NCBI GenBank assembly: GCA_036560145.1
Contig: DATBRV010000112.1
Coordinates: 1-64,000 of the forward strand
Source of the DNA: DATBRV01 sp036560145
GTDB taxonomy: Bacteria > Myxococcota_A > UBA9160 > SMWR01
Direction: 5' to 3'
Length of the DNA: 64,000 bases
The notes below the pieces were generated by a model. That model was not told the DNA's origin. It made no database searches and saw only the letters and a program-made list of their open reading frames with translations. The position numbers and the translations under genes were made by a program. This document shows, piece by piece, positions 32,772 to 41,493 of the stretch; the first letter of the stretch is position 1; each line of letters starts with the position of its first letter.

Positions 32772-34116
32772 GCCGCTCCCCGAGGTCCGCGTGCACGGCG
32801 CGCGCCGCGCGCTGGCCGGAGAGCAGAGCGCCGTTCCAGGAGGGATCCATCAGGTAGTCGCCGGCGAAGTACAGCCGGCGGCCGGCGCGGCGCTGGTCGG
32901 CCGACACGCGCTCGAAGGCGGCGATCTCGCGGTAGCGGCCGACGTCGAAGCGAGGCGTCGCGAGAGGCAGACGGTAGAGGCGGCTCCAGGCCGCCGCGCC
33001 CCGGGCTCCCTCCAGCAGCCCCTCGAAGGCCCCCTGGAGCTCCTTGACGAGCACGTCGTCCGGCACGGATCGAGACGCCGCGGCGTACTCGGGCCTCGCC
33101 TCGAGGTGGGCGAGCCCCCGTCCGCTCGGCACGCGCCCGCCCGCCACGCCGGGTTCGAGCAGGGCGGTGGCCAGCGGCCCTCCCTCGGAATGCGGAACCG
33201 AGTGCCAGCGCGGGTGCGGATGCAGCGCGCGCCGGAGCCCCAGCACCAGGGCCAGGCGCGGCGCATACCGCACGCGGGCGAGGCCCTCGCGCTCGGCGCT
33301 ACAGAGCATGCTGTCCGCGATCCTTGCTGCCTCGGGCGGCGGGACCGCCAGCACCACCGCGTCTGCTTCGAGCGACCGCTCGCGCCCCCGCTCGCGCGCG
33401 AGCACGCGCAGCCCGCCCGCGGGCAGGGGCTCGATCCCGACCGCCTCGACACCGGCGAGGATCGCCAGGCGAGAGGCGGCGGCGTCGACGATCTCCGAGA
33501 GCGTCGCGCGCGGCAGGCCCAGCAGCGCCTCCGCATGCGCCGGATAGCGCCGCAGGAAGAGGACCCGGCTGGTGTCGGGCGAGTCTCCGAGAGGCCCGAC
33601 CAGGGGAGCCATCCAGCGCTCGACCACGCTCGCGCCGAAATAGAGCCTGCCGAAATCGTGGAGGCTGCGATCGTCGAGCGGAGCTGCGCGCTCCGGCGCG
33701 CCCTGCTCGAGCTGGGCCCGGTAGCGCGCGAGCAGCCGCGGCAGGCGCACCAGCCGCGCCGCCTGCAATCGGCGCACCCCGGGAATCGCCGCCACGCCGA
33801 AGAGGCCGCGCGGATCGATCGCGCTCACGCGGCCCCGGTGGACCTGTGCCGGGACGGCGGGCCGGAGCGGGAGCAGCTCGTCGCGCAGGCCGAGCTCGTC
33901 CACCCACGCGAGCAGCTCGCGGTCGGCGCCCGAGAGCAGCGCGCCGGCGGGCTCGAAGCGGAAGCCCTCCACGGACACGCTGGCCGCGCGCCCTCCGGCG
34001 CGCGCCTCGCGCTCGAGCACGCGCACGTCGAAGCCGAGGCGCGAGAGGCGCCAGGCCGCGCCGAGGCCGGCGAGCCCTGCGCCGATCACGACCACTTTGC
34101 TCGCGCGTCCGTCCAT
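32746..34116 (-). CDS. FAD-dependent amine oxidase-like (protoporphyrinogen oxidase/desaturase-like)
   Basis: 456 aa. N-terminal VVVIGAGLAGLGAAWRLSRLG (dinucleotide fold) followed by VLEREARAGGRAAS, and C-terminal RLYFAGDYLMDPSWNGALLSGQ for the FAD-binding end. The layout matches the HemY/carotenoid-desaturase-like flavin amine oxidase superfamily; WNGALLSG resembles HemY-type endings. No haem biosynthesis genes are adjacent, so a specific reaction is not claimed. It begins four bases after the stop of the GH36-HAD fusion gene, so the two are co-transcribed. Confidence 0.82.
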   Translation of the reverse strand: MDGRASKVVVIGAGLAGLGAAWRLSRLGFDVRVLEREARAGGRAASVSVEGFRFEPAGALLSGADRELLAWVDELGLRDELLPLRPAVPAQVHRGRVSAIDPRGLFGVAAIPGVRRLQAARLVRLPRLLARYRAQLEQGAPERAAPLDDRSLHDFGRLYFGASVVERWMAPLVGPLGDSPDTSRVLFLRRYPAHAEALLGLPRATLSEIVDAAASRLAILAGVEAVGIEPLPAGGLRVLARERGRERSLEADAVVLAVPPPEAARIADSMLCSAEREGLARVRYAPRLALVLGLRRALHPHPRWHSVPHSEGGPLATALLEPGVAGGRVPSGRGLAHLEARPEYAAASRSVPDDVLVKELQGAFEGLLEGARGAAAWSRLYRLPLATPRFDVGRYREIAAFERVSADQRRAGRRLYFAGDYLMDPSWNGALLSGQRAARAVHADLGERPTARAGRS

Positions 34117-34120
34117 ATGT

Positions 34121-36757
34121 CTACGCGCGCGCCCCGGCCAGCAGCCGCTCGAGCTGGGGGATCACGTCGCAGAGCGTCTCGAACGGCTCATAGGCGGCGC
34201 CGCGGTCGGCGAGCTCGATCGCGAGCGAATCCTTCGCGAACGCCACGTCGGCGGCGAGCGCGCCGCACAGATCCGAGACGCGGCCGTTGCCGATGTGCAC
34301 GAGCGTCGCCCCCGGATGATCCGCGCGGAACGCCTCGATCCGCCCCCGCTTGCAGGTGCCCGTCCCGCAGCCGCAGGCCGGGTTCGGGTGCCCGCCGGCG
34401 ATCCGCCAGCGCCCGTCCTGGTAGCGCAGATGGTTCGCGTCGTAGCCGAAGCGCACCCCGTGCAGCGCCTGGAGGCGATTCAGGTTGTAGTCGAAGCCGT
34501 CGGAGAGCACGCGGAACGGCACCTCGTGCTTCCGGCACCACGCGATCAGCTGATCCGCGCCGGGATCGAGCTCGATGGTCCGCAGGAACTTCTCCAGCTC
34601 GGGCTCCGGCAGCGGCAGGCGGTCGAGGATCTCGAGGTTGTACTCCCAGGCCGTGATCTCTCCGCGCTCGTAACGGGCCCAGACCGCCGGGCGGCGGTCG
34701 CCGGCGTAAATCTTGGCGAGCGTGGCGCCCACGTCCTGCACCGAGAAGGTGCCGTCGAAATCGCAGAAGACGGCGAGCGGGACGGCGCGCCGCACGCGAT
34801 AGAGCGCGCTCTCGTGCGGTTCGAGCGACACCGACAAGAGTCGCAGGTCCGGCGCGCGCGGCGGTCTCGACCCCAGCAGCGGCTCGGGCGGCGCGACCAG
34901 CGGCGCGAGGCCGAGCGCCGGGAGATCGAGCGCGCGCTCCGACGCCTGGTCGCCCGGATTGAGCAGCGCGAGGATGCCGCCGGCGGCGTCGAGCGCGGCG
35001 ACCGTGCCGGCGAACTCGCCCGCGAGCGGGTCCTGCGCGCGCGCGCAGCCGGGAAGGCCCAGGCCGTCGACCGCGCGGGCCGCGGCGAGGGTGTCGCGGA
35101 CCAGCTCGCGGCCGGCCTCGTCGAGCGACGGCCAATCGTCGGAGAACAGCAGCATGCCGCCGGTCGAGGCGATCGCGATCGCGAGCGTGCGCGCTTCGGC
35201 CGGCGAGAGCTGGGTATCGCGCGCGCGCGCCATCAGGCAATCCGGATCGTTCAGCCACAGGCGCCGGTGCATCCAGGCGCGCGCGAGCACGCTGCGCACG
35301 GCCGAGCGGGTGGAGGGCAGCGTCTCTTCGATCCCGGGAATCCGGACGGCGGGCGCCGCGCGCCAGGACGGCGCGACGTCCGGGCCGATCCGCATGCCGT
35401 CGACGACGCCCACGGCCGCGCCGAGGGGGCAGCCGCAGCCGAGCAGGAAGGCCCCTTCGCCGGCGCCTGCGCGCACCGCGTCGAGCCCGGCGCGCAGCCG
35501 CTGCGCGCGGCCGAGACCGGGATCGAAGGCGTCGGCCCGCATGGCGGCGGCGTACAGGAAGTCGAGTTTCAAGTAGTCGAAGCCCAGCCCCCGCAGGTCC
35601 CGGAAGACGGACGCGAGGTGCGCGCGCACCTCGGGCCGACTCGGGTCGAGCACGTAGACGGCCGCATCGGGGCTCCAGGCGGGATGCAGCAGCCCGCGCA
35701 GCAGCCCGTCTCCGCTGCGCAGCAGCCACTCGCGGTGCTCGGCGAAGAGGCGGCTCTCCGCGACGACGCAGAAGGGCGCCGTCCAGATCCCCGGCGTGAA
35801 GCCCGCCGCGCGGATCTCCGCCGCGAGCTTTGCCAGCCCGCGCGGAAAGCGAGCGTTCGTCTCCAGCCAGTCGCCGATCTCGCGCTGATAGCCATCGTCG
35901 ATCTGAACGACGTCGATGGGAAGCCCCGGCCGCGCCGACGCCAGCGCCTCGAGATTGCGCAGGACATCGGCCTCGGTCACGCCGTGGAAGAAGTGGTACC
36001 AGCTGCACCACCCCGAGAGATATGGACTCGCGGTGCGCGCCGACGCGATCCGCCCGTGCGCGTCGCCGAAGGCTTCCAGCAGGAGGCTCGCGTCCAGCCC
36101 GAGGGCGACGTGGACGCGCTCGAGCGGGCGCTCTTCGCCGGGCGCGAGCCTCGCCTCGACGGCCAGCTCGGCTTCGAGCAGGACTTCGTCGCCGTCGCGC
36201 CGCGCGTAGAGGACGCCGAAGGCGCGGCCGCGCTCGAGGACGCCGACCAGACAGGCGGGCCCTTGCGGCGACTCGCCGACGACCGTCACCCCATGCGATT
36301 CGTGCCAGCCGCGACGGCTCTCGGCCGGCGCGCCCAGCGCGTGGTGCATCCCGCGCAACCAGGGTCCGGAGGGAAAATCGGGCTCGCCCGCGTCGCCCAG
36401 CTCCTGCGCGCCGGTCGCGGACCAGGACTGCCAGCCATTGCGCAGGAAGCGCAGCGAACCGCCGCGGGGCCGCTTCCAGCGAAAACCGAGCACGACGGCG
36501 TCCAGGAAGACCGGCTGCGGCCCCGGGTTGCTGGCGATCAGGTCGAACCATGCGACGCCGGGATCCGCGTCGACCTCCACCCGCAGCTCGATGCCCGCGA
36601 GCCGATGCGCGCCGTCGCGCAGCGGAGCGCTCGCTTCGACGGCCGGCGCGCCGCCCGGATTCGGGGCTACCGTGGCCTGGCTCGCCCGCACCGCGATCCG
36701 GGTCGCCTCGAGGCGACCCGCAGCGGTGTGGCTCACAACGGCTCGGGCGGTCGGCAT
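34121..36757 (-). CDS. GH36-like alpha-galactosidase fused to a HAD phosphatase
   Basis: 878 aa in one unbroken frame. Residues about 1-655 form a GH36/clan GH-D glycosidase: N-terminal beta-sandwich with FLRNGWQSWS, barrel with SGWCSWYHFFHGVTE and VVQIDDGYQREIGDW, nucleophile Asp399 in YLKLDFLY, acid/base Asp460 in RIGPDV. Residues about 660-878 are a HAD-IB (MtnX/PSP-like) phosphatase: Asp666 and Asp668 in CDFDGTFS, VLSDGF, a Cys cluster CGCGTGTCKRG and IGNGRVSD. No signal peptide, so cytoplasmic. It could dephosphorylate and cleave a sugar-phosphate conjugate. A promoter with -10 TATACT ends nine bases before the ATG. Domain families firm; the joint function is inference. Confidence 0.88.
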   Translation of the reverse strand: MPTARAVVSHTAAGRLEATRIAVRASQATVAPNPGGAPAVEASAPLRDGAHRLAGIELRVEVDADPGVAWFDLIASNPGPQPVFLDAVVLGFRWKRPRGGSLRFLRNGWQSWSATGAQELGDAGEPDFPSGPWLRGMHHALGAPAESRRGWHESHGVTVVGESPQGPACLVGVLERGRAFGVLYARRDGDEVLLEAELAVEARLAPGEERPLERVHVALGLDASLLLEAFGDAHGRIASARTASPYLSGWCSWYHFFHGVTEADVLRNLEALASARPGLPIDVVQIDDGYQREIGDWLETNARFPRGLAKLAAEIRAAGFTPGIWTAPFCVVAESRLFAEHREWLLRSGDGLLRGLLHPAWSPDAAVYVLDPSRPEVRAHLASVFRDLRGLGFDYLKLDFLYAAAMRADAFDPGLGRAQRLRAGLDAVRAGAGEGAFLLGCGCPLGAAVGVVDGMRIGPDVAPSWRAAPAVRIPGIEETLPSTRSAVRSVLARAWMHRRLWLNDPDCLMARARDTQLSPAEARTLAIAIASTGGMLLFSDDWPSLDEAGRELVRDTLAAARAVDGLGLPGCARAQDPLAGEFAGTVAALDAAGGILALLNPGDQASERALDLPALGLAPLVAPPEPLLGSRPPRAPDLRLLSVSLEPHESALYRVRRAVPLAVFCDFDGTFSVQDVGATLAKIYAGDRRPAVWARYERGEITAWEYNLEILDRLPLPEPELEKFLRTIELDPGADQLIAWCRKHEVPFRVLSDGFDYNLNRLQALHGVRFGYDANHLRYQDGRWRIAGGHPNPACGCGTGTCKRGRIEAFRADHPGATLVHIGNGRVSDLCGALAADVAFAKDSLAIELADRGAAYEPFETLCDVIPQLERLLAGARA

Positions 36758-36766
36758 GAACGCGAG

Positions 36767-36774
36767 AGTATAAC
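36767..36774. promoter_or_regulatory. Overlapping back-to-back -10 elements
   Basis: The eight bases AGTATAAC contain -10 boxes on both strands: TATACT for the minus-strand GH36-HAD gene (ATG at 36757, nine bases on) and TATAAC for the plus-strand methyltransferase gene (ATG at 36781, six bases on). Normal promoter geometry places both transcription starts at or within about three bases of the ATGs, so both mRNAs would be leaderless and the two promoters mutually exclusive. No clear -35 is seen on either side. Confidence 0.5.
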
Positions 36775-36780
36775 CACGAC

Positions 36781-37671
36781 ATGGGGGGGATCCCGGAGCC
36801 TCTCGGCGAGCGGCTGCGGCGCGAGCGCCCGGTCCTGCTGGATGGCGCGACGGGCACGGAGCTGGAGCGGCGGGGCGTCGCGACCCGGCTGCCCTTGTGG
36901 TCGGCGGCCGCGCTGATCGGCGCTCCGGCGCTGGTCGAGCGCATCCATCGCGACTACGCGAAGGCGGGCGCGGAGGCGCTCACCGCCAATACCTTCCGCA
37001 CCCAGCGGCGCACGCTCGCGCGCGAGGGGCTCGGCGAGCGCGCGGCCGAGCTGACCGCTCTCGCCGTCCGCCTGGCGCGGGAGGCCGCCGCGAGCTCCGC
37101 CTCCCGCCCGCTGGTGCTCGGATCGGACCCGCCGCTGGAAGACTGCTATCGCCCCGATCTGGTTCCGGACGAGTCCGCGCTGGCGAGCGAGCACGCGGAG
37201 CACTGCCGGAACCTCGCGGAGGCGGGGGTGGATGCGATCCTGTGCGAGACGCACAACAGCCTGCGCGAGGCCTGCGCGGCGGCGCGCGCGGCGAGCGAAA
37301 CGGGGCTTCCGGTGCTCGTCAGCTTCGTGTGCTGGGAGGGGGCGACGCTGCTCTCGGGAGAGCGCCTCGCCGACGCCGTGCAGGTGGTGCGGGAGCTGCG
37401 CCCGGCAGCGCTGCTGGTGAACTGCCTGCCGCCGTCGAACGCGATGGCCTGCCTCGCGGTGCTCGCCAGCGCCGGCCTTCCCTTCGGCGTCTACGCGAAC
37501 CTCGGCGCTCCCGACGACGCGACGGGATTCCGTCGCAGCCGGTCCGTCTCGCCGCGCCAATTCGCCGCGGCGGCCGCCGAATGGGTCGCCGCCGGCGCCC
37601 GCCTGGTCGGCGGCTGCTGCGGCACCACGCCCGCCCACATCGCGGCGATCCGGAGAAGTCTGCGTAGCTAG
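36781..37671 (+). CDS. Homocysteine S-methyltransferase family protein
   Basis: 296 aa TIM barrel. LLDGATGTELERRG at the N-terminus, TANTFRTQRRTL near residue 65, and the zinc-binding cysteines in LLVNCLPP near 220 and GGCCGTTPAHI near 284. Members such as MmuM transfer a methyl group from S-methylmethionine or a related donor to homocysteine. The ATG is only six bases from the end of a -10 box, suggesting a leaderless transcript. No metH/metE gene is adjacent. Divergent from the GH36-HAD gene. Confidence 0.9.
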   Translation: MGGIPEPLGERLRRERPVLLDGATGTELERRGVATRLPLWSAAALIGAPALVERIHRDYAKAGAEALTANTFRTQRRTLAREGLGERAAELTALAVRLAREAAASSASRPLVLGSDPPLEDCYRPDLVPDESALASEHAEHCRNLAEAGVDAILCETHNSLREACAAARAASETGLPVLVSFVCWEGATLLSGERLADAVQVVRELRPAALLVNCLPPSNAMACLAVLASAGLPFGVYANLGAPDDATGFRRSRSVSPRQFAAAAAEWVAAGARLVGGCCGTTPAHIAAIRRSLRS

Positions 37672-37685
37672 ACGCATTTTGCGTC
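37671..37685. other. Small hairpin at the end of the methyltransferase gene
   Basis: Perfect 6-bp inverted repeat GACGCA / TGCGTC with a TTT loop, beginning at the last base of the methyltransferase stop codon. No T-run follows, so it may act as a Rho-dependent end or mRNA stabiliser rather than an intrinsic terminator. Confidence 0.4.
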
Positions 37686-37733
37686 ACTTGCCGGCGCGTG
37701 CCTGCCGGCGCTTTGCCGCCGCGAAGATTGGCG

Positions 37734-37749
37734 TGTGATACAGACCACA
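37734..37749 (+). promoter_or_regulatory. CRP-like binding site
   Basis: TGTGATACAGACCACA matches the CRP consensus TGTGA-N6-TCACA at nine of ten fixed positions. It lies 178 bases upstream of the GH20 hexosaminidase gene, far for classical activation, and 63 bases after the methyltransferase stop. A CRP/FNR-family regulator controlling an amino-sugar enzyme would be sensible, but a chance match cannot be excluded. Confidence 0.4.
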
Positions 37750-37842
37750 GCCTTTTGGCGGGGTTAGCCGGAGGCTGGTCCGAAACGCGAAGCTGGCACG
37801 CCGCTTGCTCCTTCACCGGGGCGAGAGACACGCAATCCGCAA

Positions 37843-37897
37843 CGCCCGGGCTGGCAACCCCTCCCATCGCACTCTGTGCGATGTGCCAGCCCGGGCG
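37843..37897. repeat. Nested perfect hairpin in the leader of the GH20 gene
   Basis: Outer stem: 14-bp perfect inverted repeat CGCCCGGGCTGGCA (37843-37856) and TGCCAGCCCGGGCG (37884-37897). Inner stem: 8-bp perfect repeat CATCGCAC / GTGCGATG (37865-37883) with a TCT loop. The inner right arm abuts the outer right arm, leaving an 8-base bulge (ACCCCTCC) on the left. It ends 29 bases before the GH20 start codon. No T-run follows. Could be a REP-type element, an RNA regulatory structure or a protein site. Confidence 0.75.
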
Positions 37898-37926
37898 TCT
37901 CCATTTCATCGCTAAGCTCCGCGTCC

Positions 37927-39930
37927 ATGGCGCGCGCCCGTCGGGACGCAGACCTTCCGCAGCTGCTTCCTGCTCCCCGGCGCGCCGTGCGGCTCGCCGG
38001 CCGCCTCGCGCTTCGCGACGACCTGCCGATCGTGCTCGGCCCCGGCTCGGCGGACTCGGATTTCGCCGCGGCGCTGGTGCTGCGAGACGCCGTCAAGTCT
38101 GTTTGTGGCGCGAAGCTCGCGATCGAGTCGCACGCGCGGGCCGCGGACCTCGGACCCCGCATCGAGCTGCACCGCGAATCGCCCGCCGGCGACGCCCACC
38201 GCATCGCGGTGGACGCGCAGGGGGCGCACCTCTCGGGCGCGGGGCCCGCCGGGCTGCGCTACGCCGTCGAGACGCTCGCCCAGCTCGTCGACGCGCGCGG
38301 CTTCCTGCCCGCCTGCCGCATCGAGGATGCGCCCGACTTCCCCCGGCGCGGGATCATGCTGGACGTCTCGCGCGGCAAGGTGCCGACGCTCGCGACGCTG
38401 CGCGCGCTCGTCGATCTCTGCGTGCGGCTCAAGCTGAACGTCCTGATGCTGTACGTGGAGCACACCTATCGCTTCCGGCGTCATCCCGAAATCGGCGCGG
38501 GCGCCTCGCCGCTCGACGCCGCCTCGCTGCGCGAGCTCGACGCCCACGCCGCCGCCTGCTTCGTCGAGCTGATCCCGTCGCTCCAGTCGCTCGGGCACAT
38601 GGAGCGCATCCTCTCGATTCCCCGCTACGCGCCGCTCGCGGAGACGGCGCGGCGCTGGACGATCTCGCCGGCCGAGGCCGGGAGCTACGAGCTGCTGGCC
38701 GACCTCTACGACGAATTCCTCCCGAACTTCCGCTCCCCGTGGTTCAACGCCAATTGCGACGAGCCGTTCGACCTCGAGCAGGGGAAATCGCGCGAGCGCG
38801 CGGCGGCGCTGGGGCCGGGGGGCGTGTATCTCGAGCACGTCGAACGGGTGCGGCGCCTCGCGCAGCAGCGCGGCAAGCAGACCATGATCTGGGGCGACGT
38901 CGTCCACGCGCACCCGGCGCGGATCCGCGAGATCCCGCGCGAGCTGACGCTGCTCGATTGGTGGTACGAGGCCGAGCACGATTACGACCGCGTCGCGAAG
39001 TTCGCCGAGCACGCGATCCGCTTCTGGGTCTGCCCGGGCACCTCGACCTGGAACAGCCTGTTTCCACGCGTCGAGAACAGCGCCCTCAACATCGCGCGCT
39101 ACGCGGCATCCGGACGCCGCCACGGCGCCGAGGGCCTGCTCGTCACCGATTGGGGAGACTTCGGCCACTACAACCCGCTCGGCAACTCGTGGTTCGGATA
39201 CGCCTGGGCGGCTCAACAAGGCTGGTCGGGCGACGCGCCGGCAAAAAGCTTTGACCGGGCCTTCGCGCGCTGTCTCTTCGGCGACGCGAGCGGCGAGACG
39301 GCGCGGCGGGTGCGCGCGCTGGGCGCGCTCCACGACGGCGGCTTCCCGGCCTTCAACGGCTCCCCGCTCCAGTTCCTGTACTTCGACGAGCTGGAGCGCG
39401 GCTTCTTCGTCGACGGCGCCAGGACGTCCAGCCTCAGGCGTACGCTGGGCAAGCTGGACCGCGAGCGCTCGCGCCTGCGCGCGGCGCGCGGCCGGTTCCG
39501 CCGCGAGGCGCTCACCTGGCAGGAGATGCGCCTCGCGCTGAACGCCTCGCGGCATGCCGTGCGCAAGGCGCTGGCCGGTCAGCGCTACCTCGCGTGGCGG
39601 CGCCGGCCCGCGGGCCTCGGCGCGATCGCCCGTCGGCGCCTGGCCGCCGAGCTGCGCGCGCTCGCCGACGAGCAGACGTCGCTCGGACGCGAGCTGCGCC
39701 GGCTCTGGCTGCTCCGCAGCCAGCCGGACGGCTTCCAGGTCACGCAGCGCCGCCTGGCTCGCTCGATCGCGAGCCTGCGGCATGCGGCCCGCGCGCTCGC
39801 GAAGAACCGGCCGCCCTCCCCTCCGCCGCCCCACCCCGGCTTCAGCGTCGCGACCCTCTTCCGAGCGCTCGCCGAGCAGACGTCGAGCCGTCCTCGCGCA
39901 GCTTCGCGCGCGCGCAGGAGATCGCCCTGA
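37927..39930 (+). CDS. GH20 beta-N-acetylhexosaminidase-like protein
   Basis: 667 aa. GH20 N-terminal domain (about 20-130; AGPAGLRYAVETLAQLV near 105), then the TIM barrel beginning DFPRRGIMLDVSRGKVPT. The catalytic Asp-Glu pair appears as NCDEPFDL near residue 278, and LVTDWGDFGHYNP near 412 is the family's aromatic-lined pocket region. The C-terminal 150 residues are Arg-rich helices unlike typical GH20 enzymes. No signal peptide, so probably cytoplasmic, fitting intracellular amino-sugar or muropeptide processing with murQ. ATG 37927 follows the nested hairpin. Confidence 0.85.
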   Translation: MARARRDADLPQLLPAPRRAVRLAGRLALRDDLPIVLGPGSADSDFAAALVLRDAVKSVCGAKLAIESHARAADLGPRIELHRESPAGDAHRIAVDAQGAHLSGAGPAGLRYAVETLAQLVDARGFLPACRIEDAPDFPRRGIMLDVSRGKVPTLATLRALVDLCVRLKLNVLMLYVEHTYRFRRHPEIGAGASPLDAASLRELDAHAAACFVELIPSLQSLGHMERILSIPRYAPLAETARRWTISPAEAGSYELLADLYDEFLPNFRSPWFNANCDEPFDLEQGKSRERAAALGPGGVYLEHVERVRRLAQQRGKQTMIWGDVVHAHPARIREIPRELTLLDWWYEAEHDYDRVAKFAEHAIRFWVCPGTSTWNSLFPRVENSALNIARYAASGRRHGAEGLLVTDWGDFGHYNPLGNSWFGYAWAAQQGWSGDAPAKSFDRAFARCLFGDASGETARRVRALGALHDGGFPAFNGSPLQFLYFDELERGFFVDGARTSSLRRTLGKLDRERSRLRAARGRFRREALTWQEMRLALNASRHAVRKALAGQRYLAWRRRPAGLGAIARRRLAAELRALADEQTSLGRELRRLWLLRSQPDGFQVTQRRLARSIASLRHAARALAKNRPPSPPPPHPGFSVATLFRALAEQTSSRPRAASRARRRSP

Positions 39931-39947
39931 GCCTCGACCAGAAGCTG

Positions 39948-41453
39948 ATGCTGTTGCGGACCGGGCTCGCGGTCGCCGCGCTCGGCGTGCTCCTCCTGGG
40001 CGGTTGGCTCGCGAGATCCGGGCGCGCGCGGGAGTGGACCCGGCCGCGGCGGGCCGCGCTGGGCCTGCTCGCGGCCCTGTCGATCGTCGCCTACTACGGG
40101 TTCTTCCTCTCGACCAAGCTCCACCGGCACGAGTTCTTCCATTACTACCTGGGCGCCAAGTTCGCCCCGGAGCTCGGCTACTACGGGATCTACCGGTGCA
40201 GCGTGGCGGCGGCCTTCGAGCAGGGCTTCCCGGAGCGCGATCCGCTCTTCCGGGTCACCGACCTGCGCGACAACGACACCCGGATGTTCTGGGCGATCGC
40301 GCCGACCTCGCCGCGCTGCGACGGCGCCTTCTCGCCTCCTCGCTGGGAGGCCTTCAAGATCGACATCGCCCGCTTCCGCGAGATCCTGGGCCCCGAGTGG
40401 CGGCGCGTGCTGCTCGACCACGGCTTCAACCCGACGCCGATCTGGACCCTGATCGCGCGGCCCCTCACCGCGGCCTTTCCGGTCGAGACGACCTCGCTCT
40501 GGATCCTGGCGCGCCTCGATCTGGCGCTGGTCCTCGTCCTGCTGGCGGGGATCGGCTGGGCCTTCGGATTCGAGGCGGCCTGCCTCGCGGCGATCGCCTG
40601 GGGAATCAACCCGAACACCCGCTACGCGTGGATCGGAGACGCGTTCCTGCGCAACGTCTGGCTCGCGGCGTCGATGCTGGGACTGTGCCTGCTGCGGAAG
40701 GGAAGGTCCGGGGGCGCCGGCGCGCTGCTCACCCTCTCGTCGCTGCTACGGATCTTCCCCGCGCTCTTCGTGTTCGGATACGCGCTGCGCCAGCTGCGCC
40801 TCTGGCTTCGAAGCGGATCCCTGGATCCCGGCTTCCGTCGCTTCGTAGTGTCGGCTTCGATCACCGCGCTCGCGCTCCTGATCGGGGGTGCGGCGGCGGC
40901 CGGCCGGGGCCCCGGCGTCTACCTCGAGTTCTCGCGCCGGATCTCCGCCCTGACGGAGTTCGTTCCCAACAACGCCTTCGGCCTCCGGCACCTGCTCTCG
41001 CAGACCTCCGAGTGGCCGAAGCCCGAGCTGGTCGACGGCATGCTCACGGTGCGGATGACGACCGTCCAGAGGCTCCGTCGCGAGGCGCTGGAGGGGCGCA
41101 GGATCCTCTACTTCGGCGCCATCGCGGGCTTCCTGGCACTCTTCTTGAGGGCCTCGCGAAGCGCGCAGGACTGGGAGGCGGCGGCGATGGGCGCGGCGCT
41201 GATCCCGGTGCTGACGATGCCCGCGGCCTACTACCTCTCCTTCGTCCTGGCGACGGTGCTGCTGGCGACGCGCCGGCCCCGGATCGGAATCGAGCTGATG
41301 CTCGCCCTCGTCGGCTGGAACCTCACGGCCCTGCGCTACCCGGACCTCGTGTGGGGCTACCTGATCGCGTCCGCGATCGGGCTGGCGTTCTTCCTGATCG
41401 TGCTGCTGGAGATGCAGCGGGCGCCGGTGGCGAGACCGGCCGGGCCCGAGTGA
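39948..41453 (+). CDS. Polytopic membrane glycosyltransferase-like protein (GT87/DUF2029-like)
   Basis: 501 aa with about ten hydrophobic segments. After the first helix (LAVAALGVLLLGGWLA) and second (LLAALSIVAYYGFFL) comes HEFFHYYLGAKFAPELGYYG, resembling the first periplasmic loop of polyprenyl-phosphate-sugar-dependent GT87/DUF2029 mannosyltransferases. NPTPIWTLIARPL and GINPNTRYAWIGDAFLRN further suggest that group. It starts 17 bases after the hexosaminidase stop, so the two are likely co-transcribed. ATG 39948 precedes the first membrane helix. Substrate unknown. Confidence 0.75.
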   Translation: MLLRTGLAVAALGVLLLGGWLARSGRAREWTRPRRAALGLLAALSIVAYYGFFLSTKLHRHEFFHYYLGAKFAPELGYYGIYRCSVAAAFEQGFPERDPLFRVTDLRDNDTRMFWAIAPTSPRCDGAFSPPRWEAFKIDIARFREILGPEWRRVLLDHGFNPTPIWTLIARPLTAAFPVETTSLWILARLDLALVLVLLAGIGWAFGFEAACLAAIAWGINPNTRYAWIGDAFLRNVWLAASMLGLCLLRKGRSGGAGALLTLSSLLRIFPALFVFGYALRQLRLWLRSGSLDPGFRRFVVSASITALALLIGGAAAAGRGPGVYLEFSRRISALTEFVPNNAFGLRHLLSQTSEWPKPELVDGMLTVRMTTVQRLRREALEGRRILYFGAIAGFLALFLRASRSAQDWEAAAMGAALIPVLTMPAAYYLSFVLATVLLATRRPRIGIELMLALVGWNLTALRYPDLVWGYLIASAIGLAFFLIVLLEMQRAPVARPAGPE

Positions 41454-41493
41454 ACTCCGCTCGCCTTCGGCTCGCTGCGCGCTTCGCTTGCAG

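Noticed and set aside
34097..36916. Long plus-strand open frame opposite the GH36-HAD gene
   Set aside because: No domain or motif is visible and the sequence is Arg/Glu/Ala-biased antisense translation; the minus strand has two complete catalytic domains.
37803..37820. Minus-strand CCCGGTGAAGGAGCAAGC resembling the 3' part of a glycine riboswitch aptamer
   Set aside because: The remaining conserved segments are absent and no glycine-cleavage or transporter gene lies downstream on that strand.
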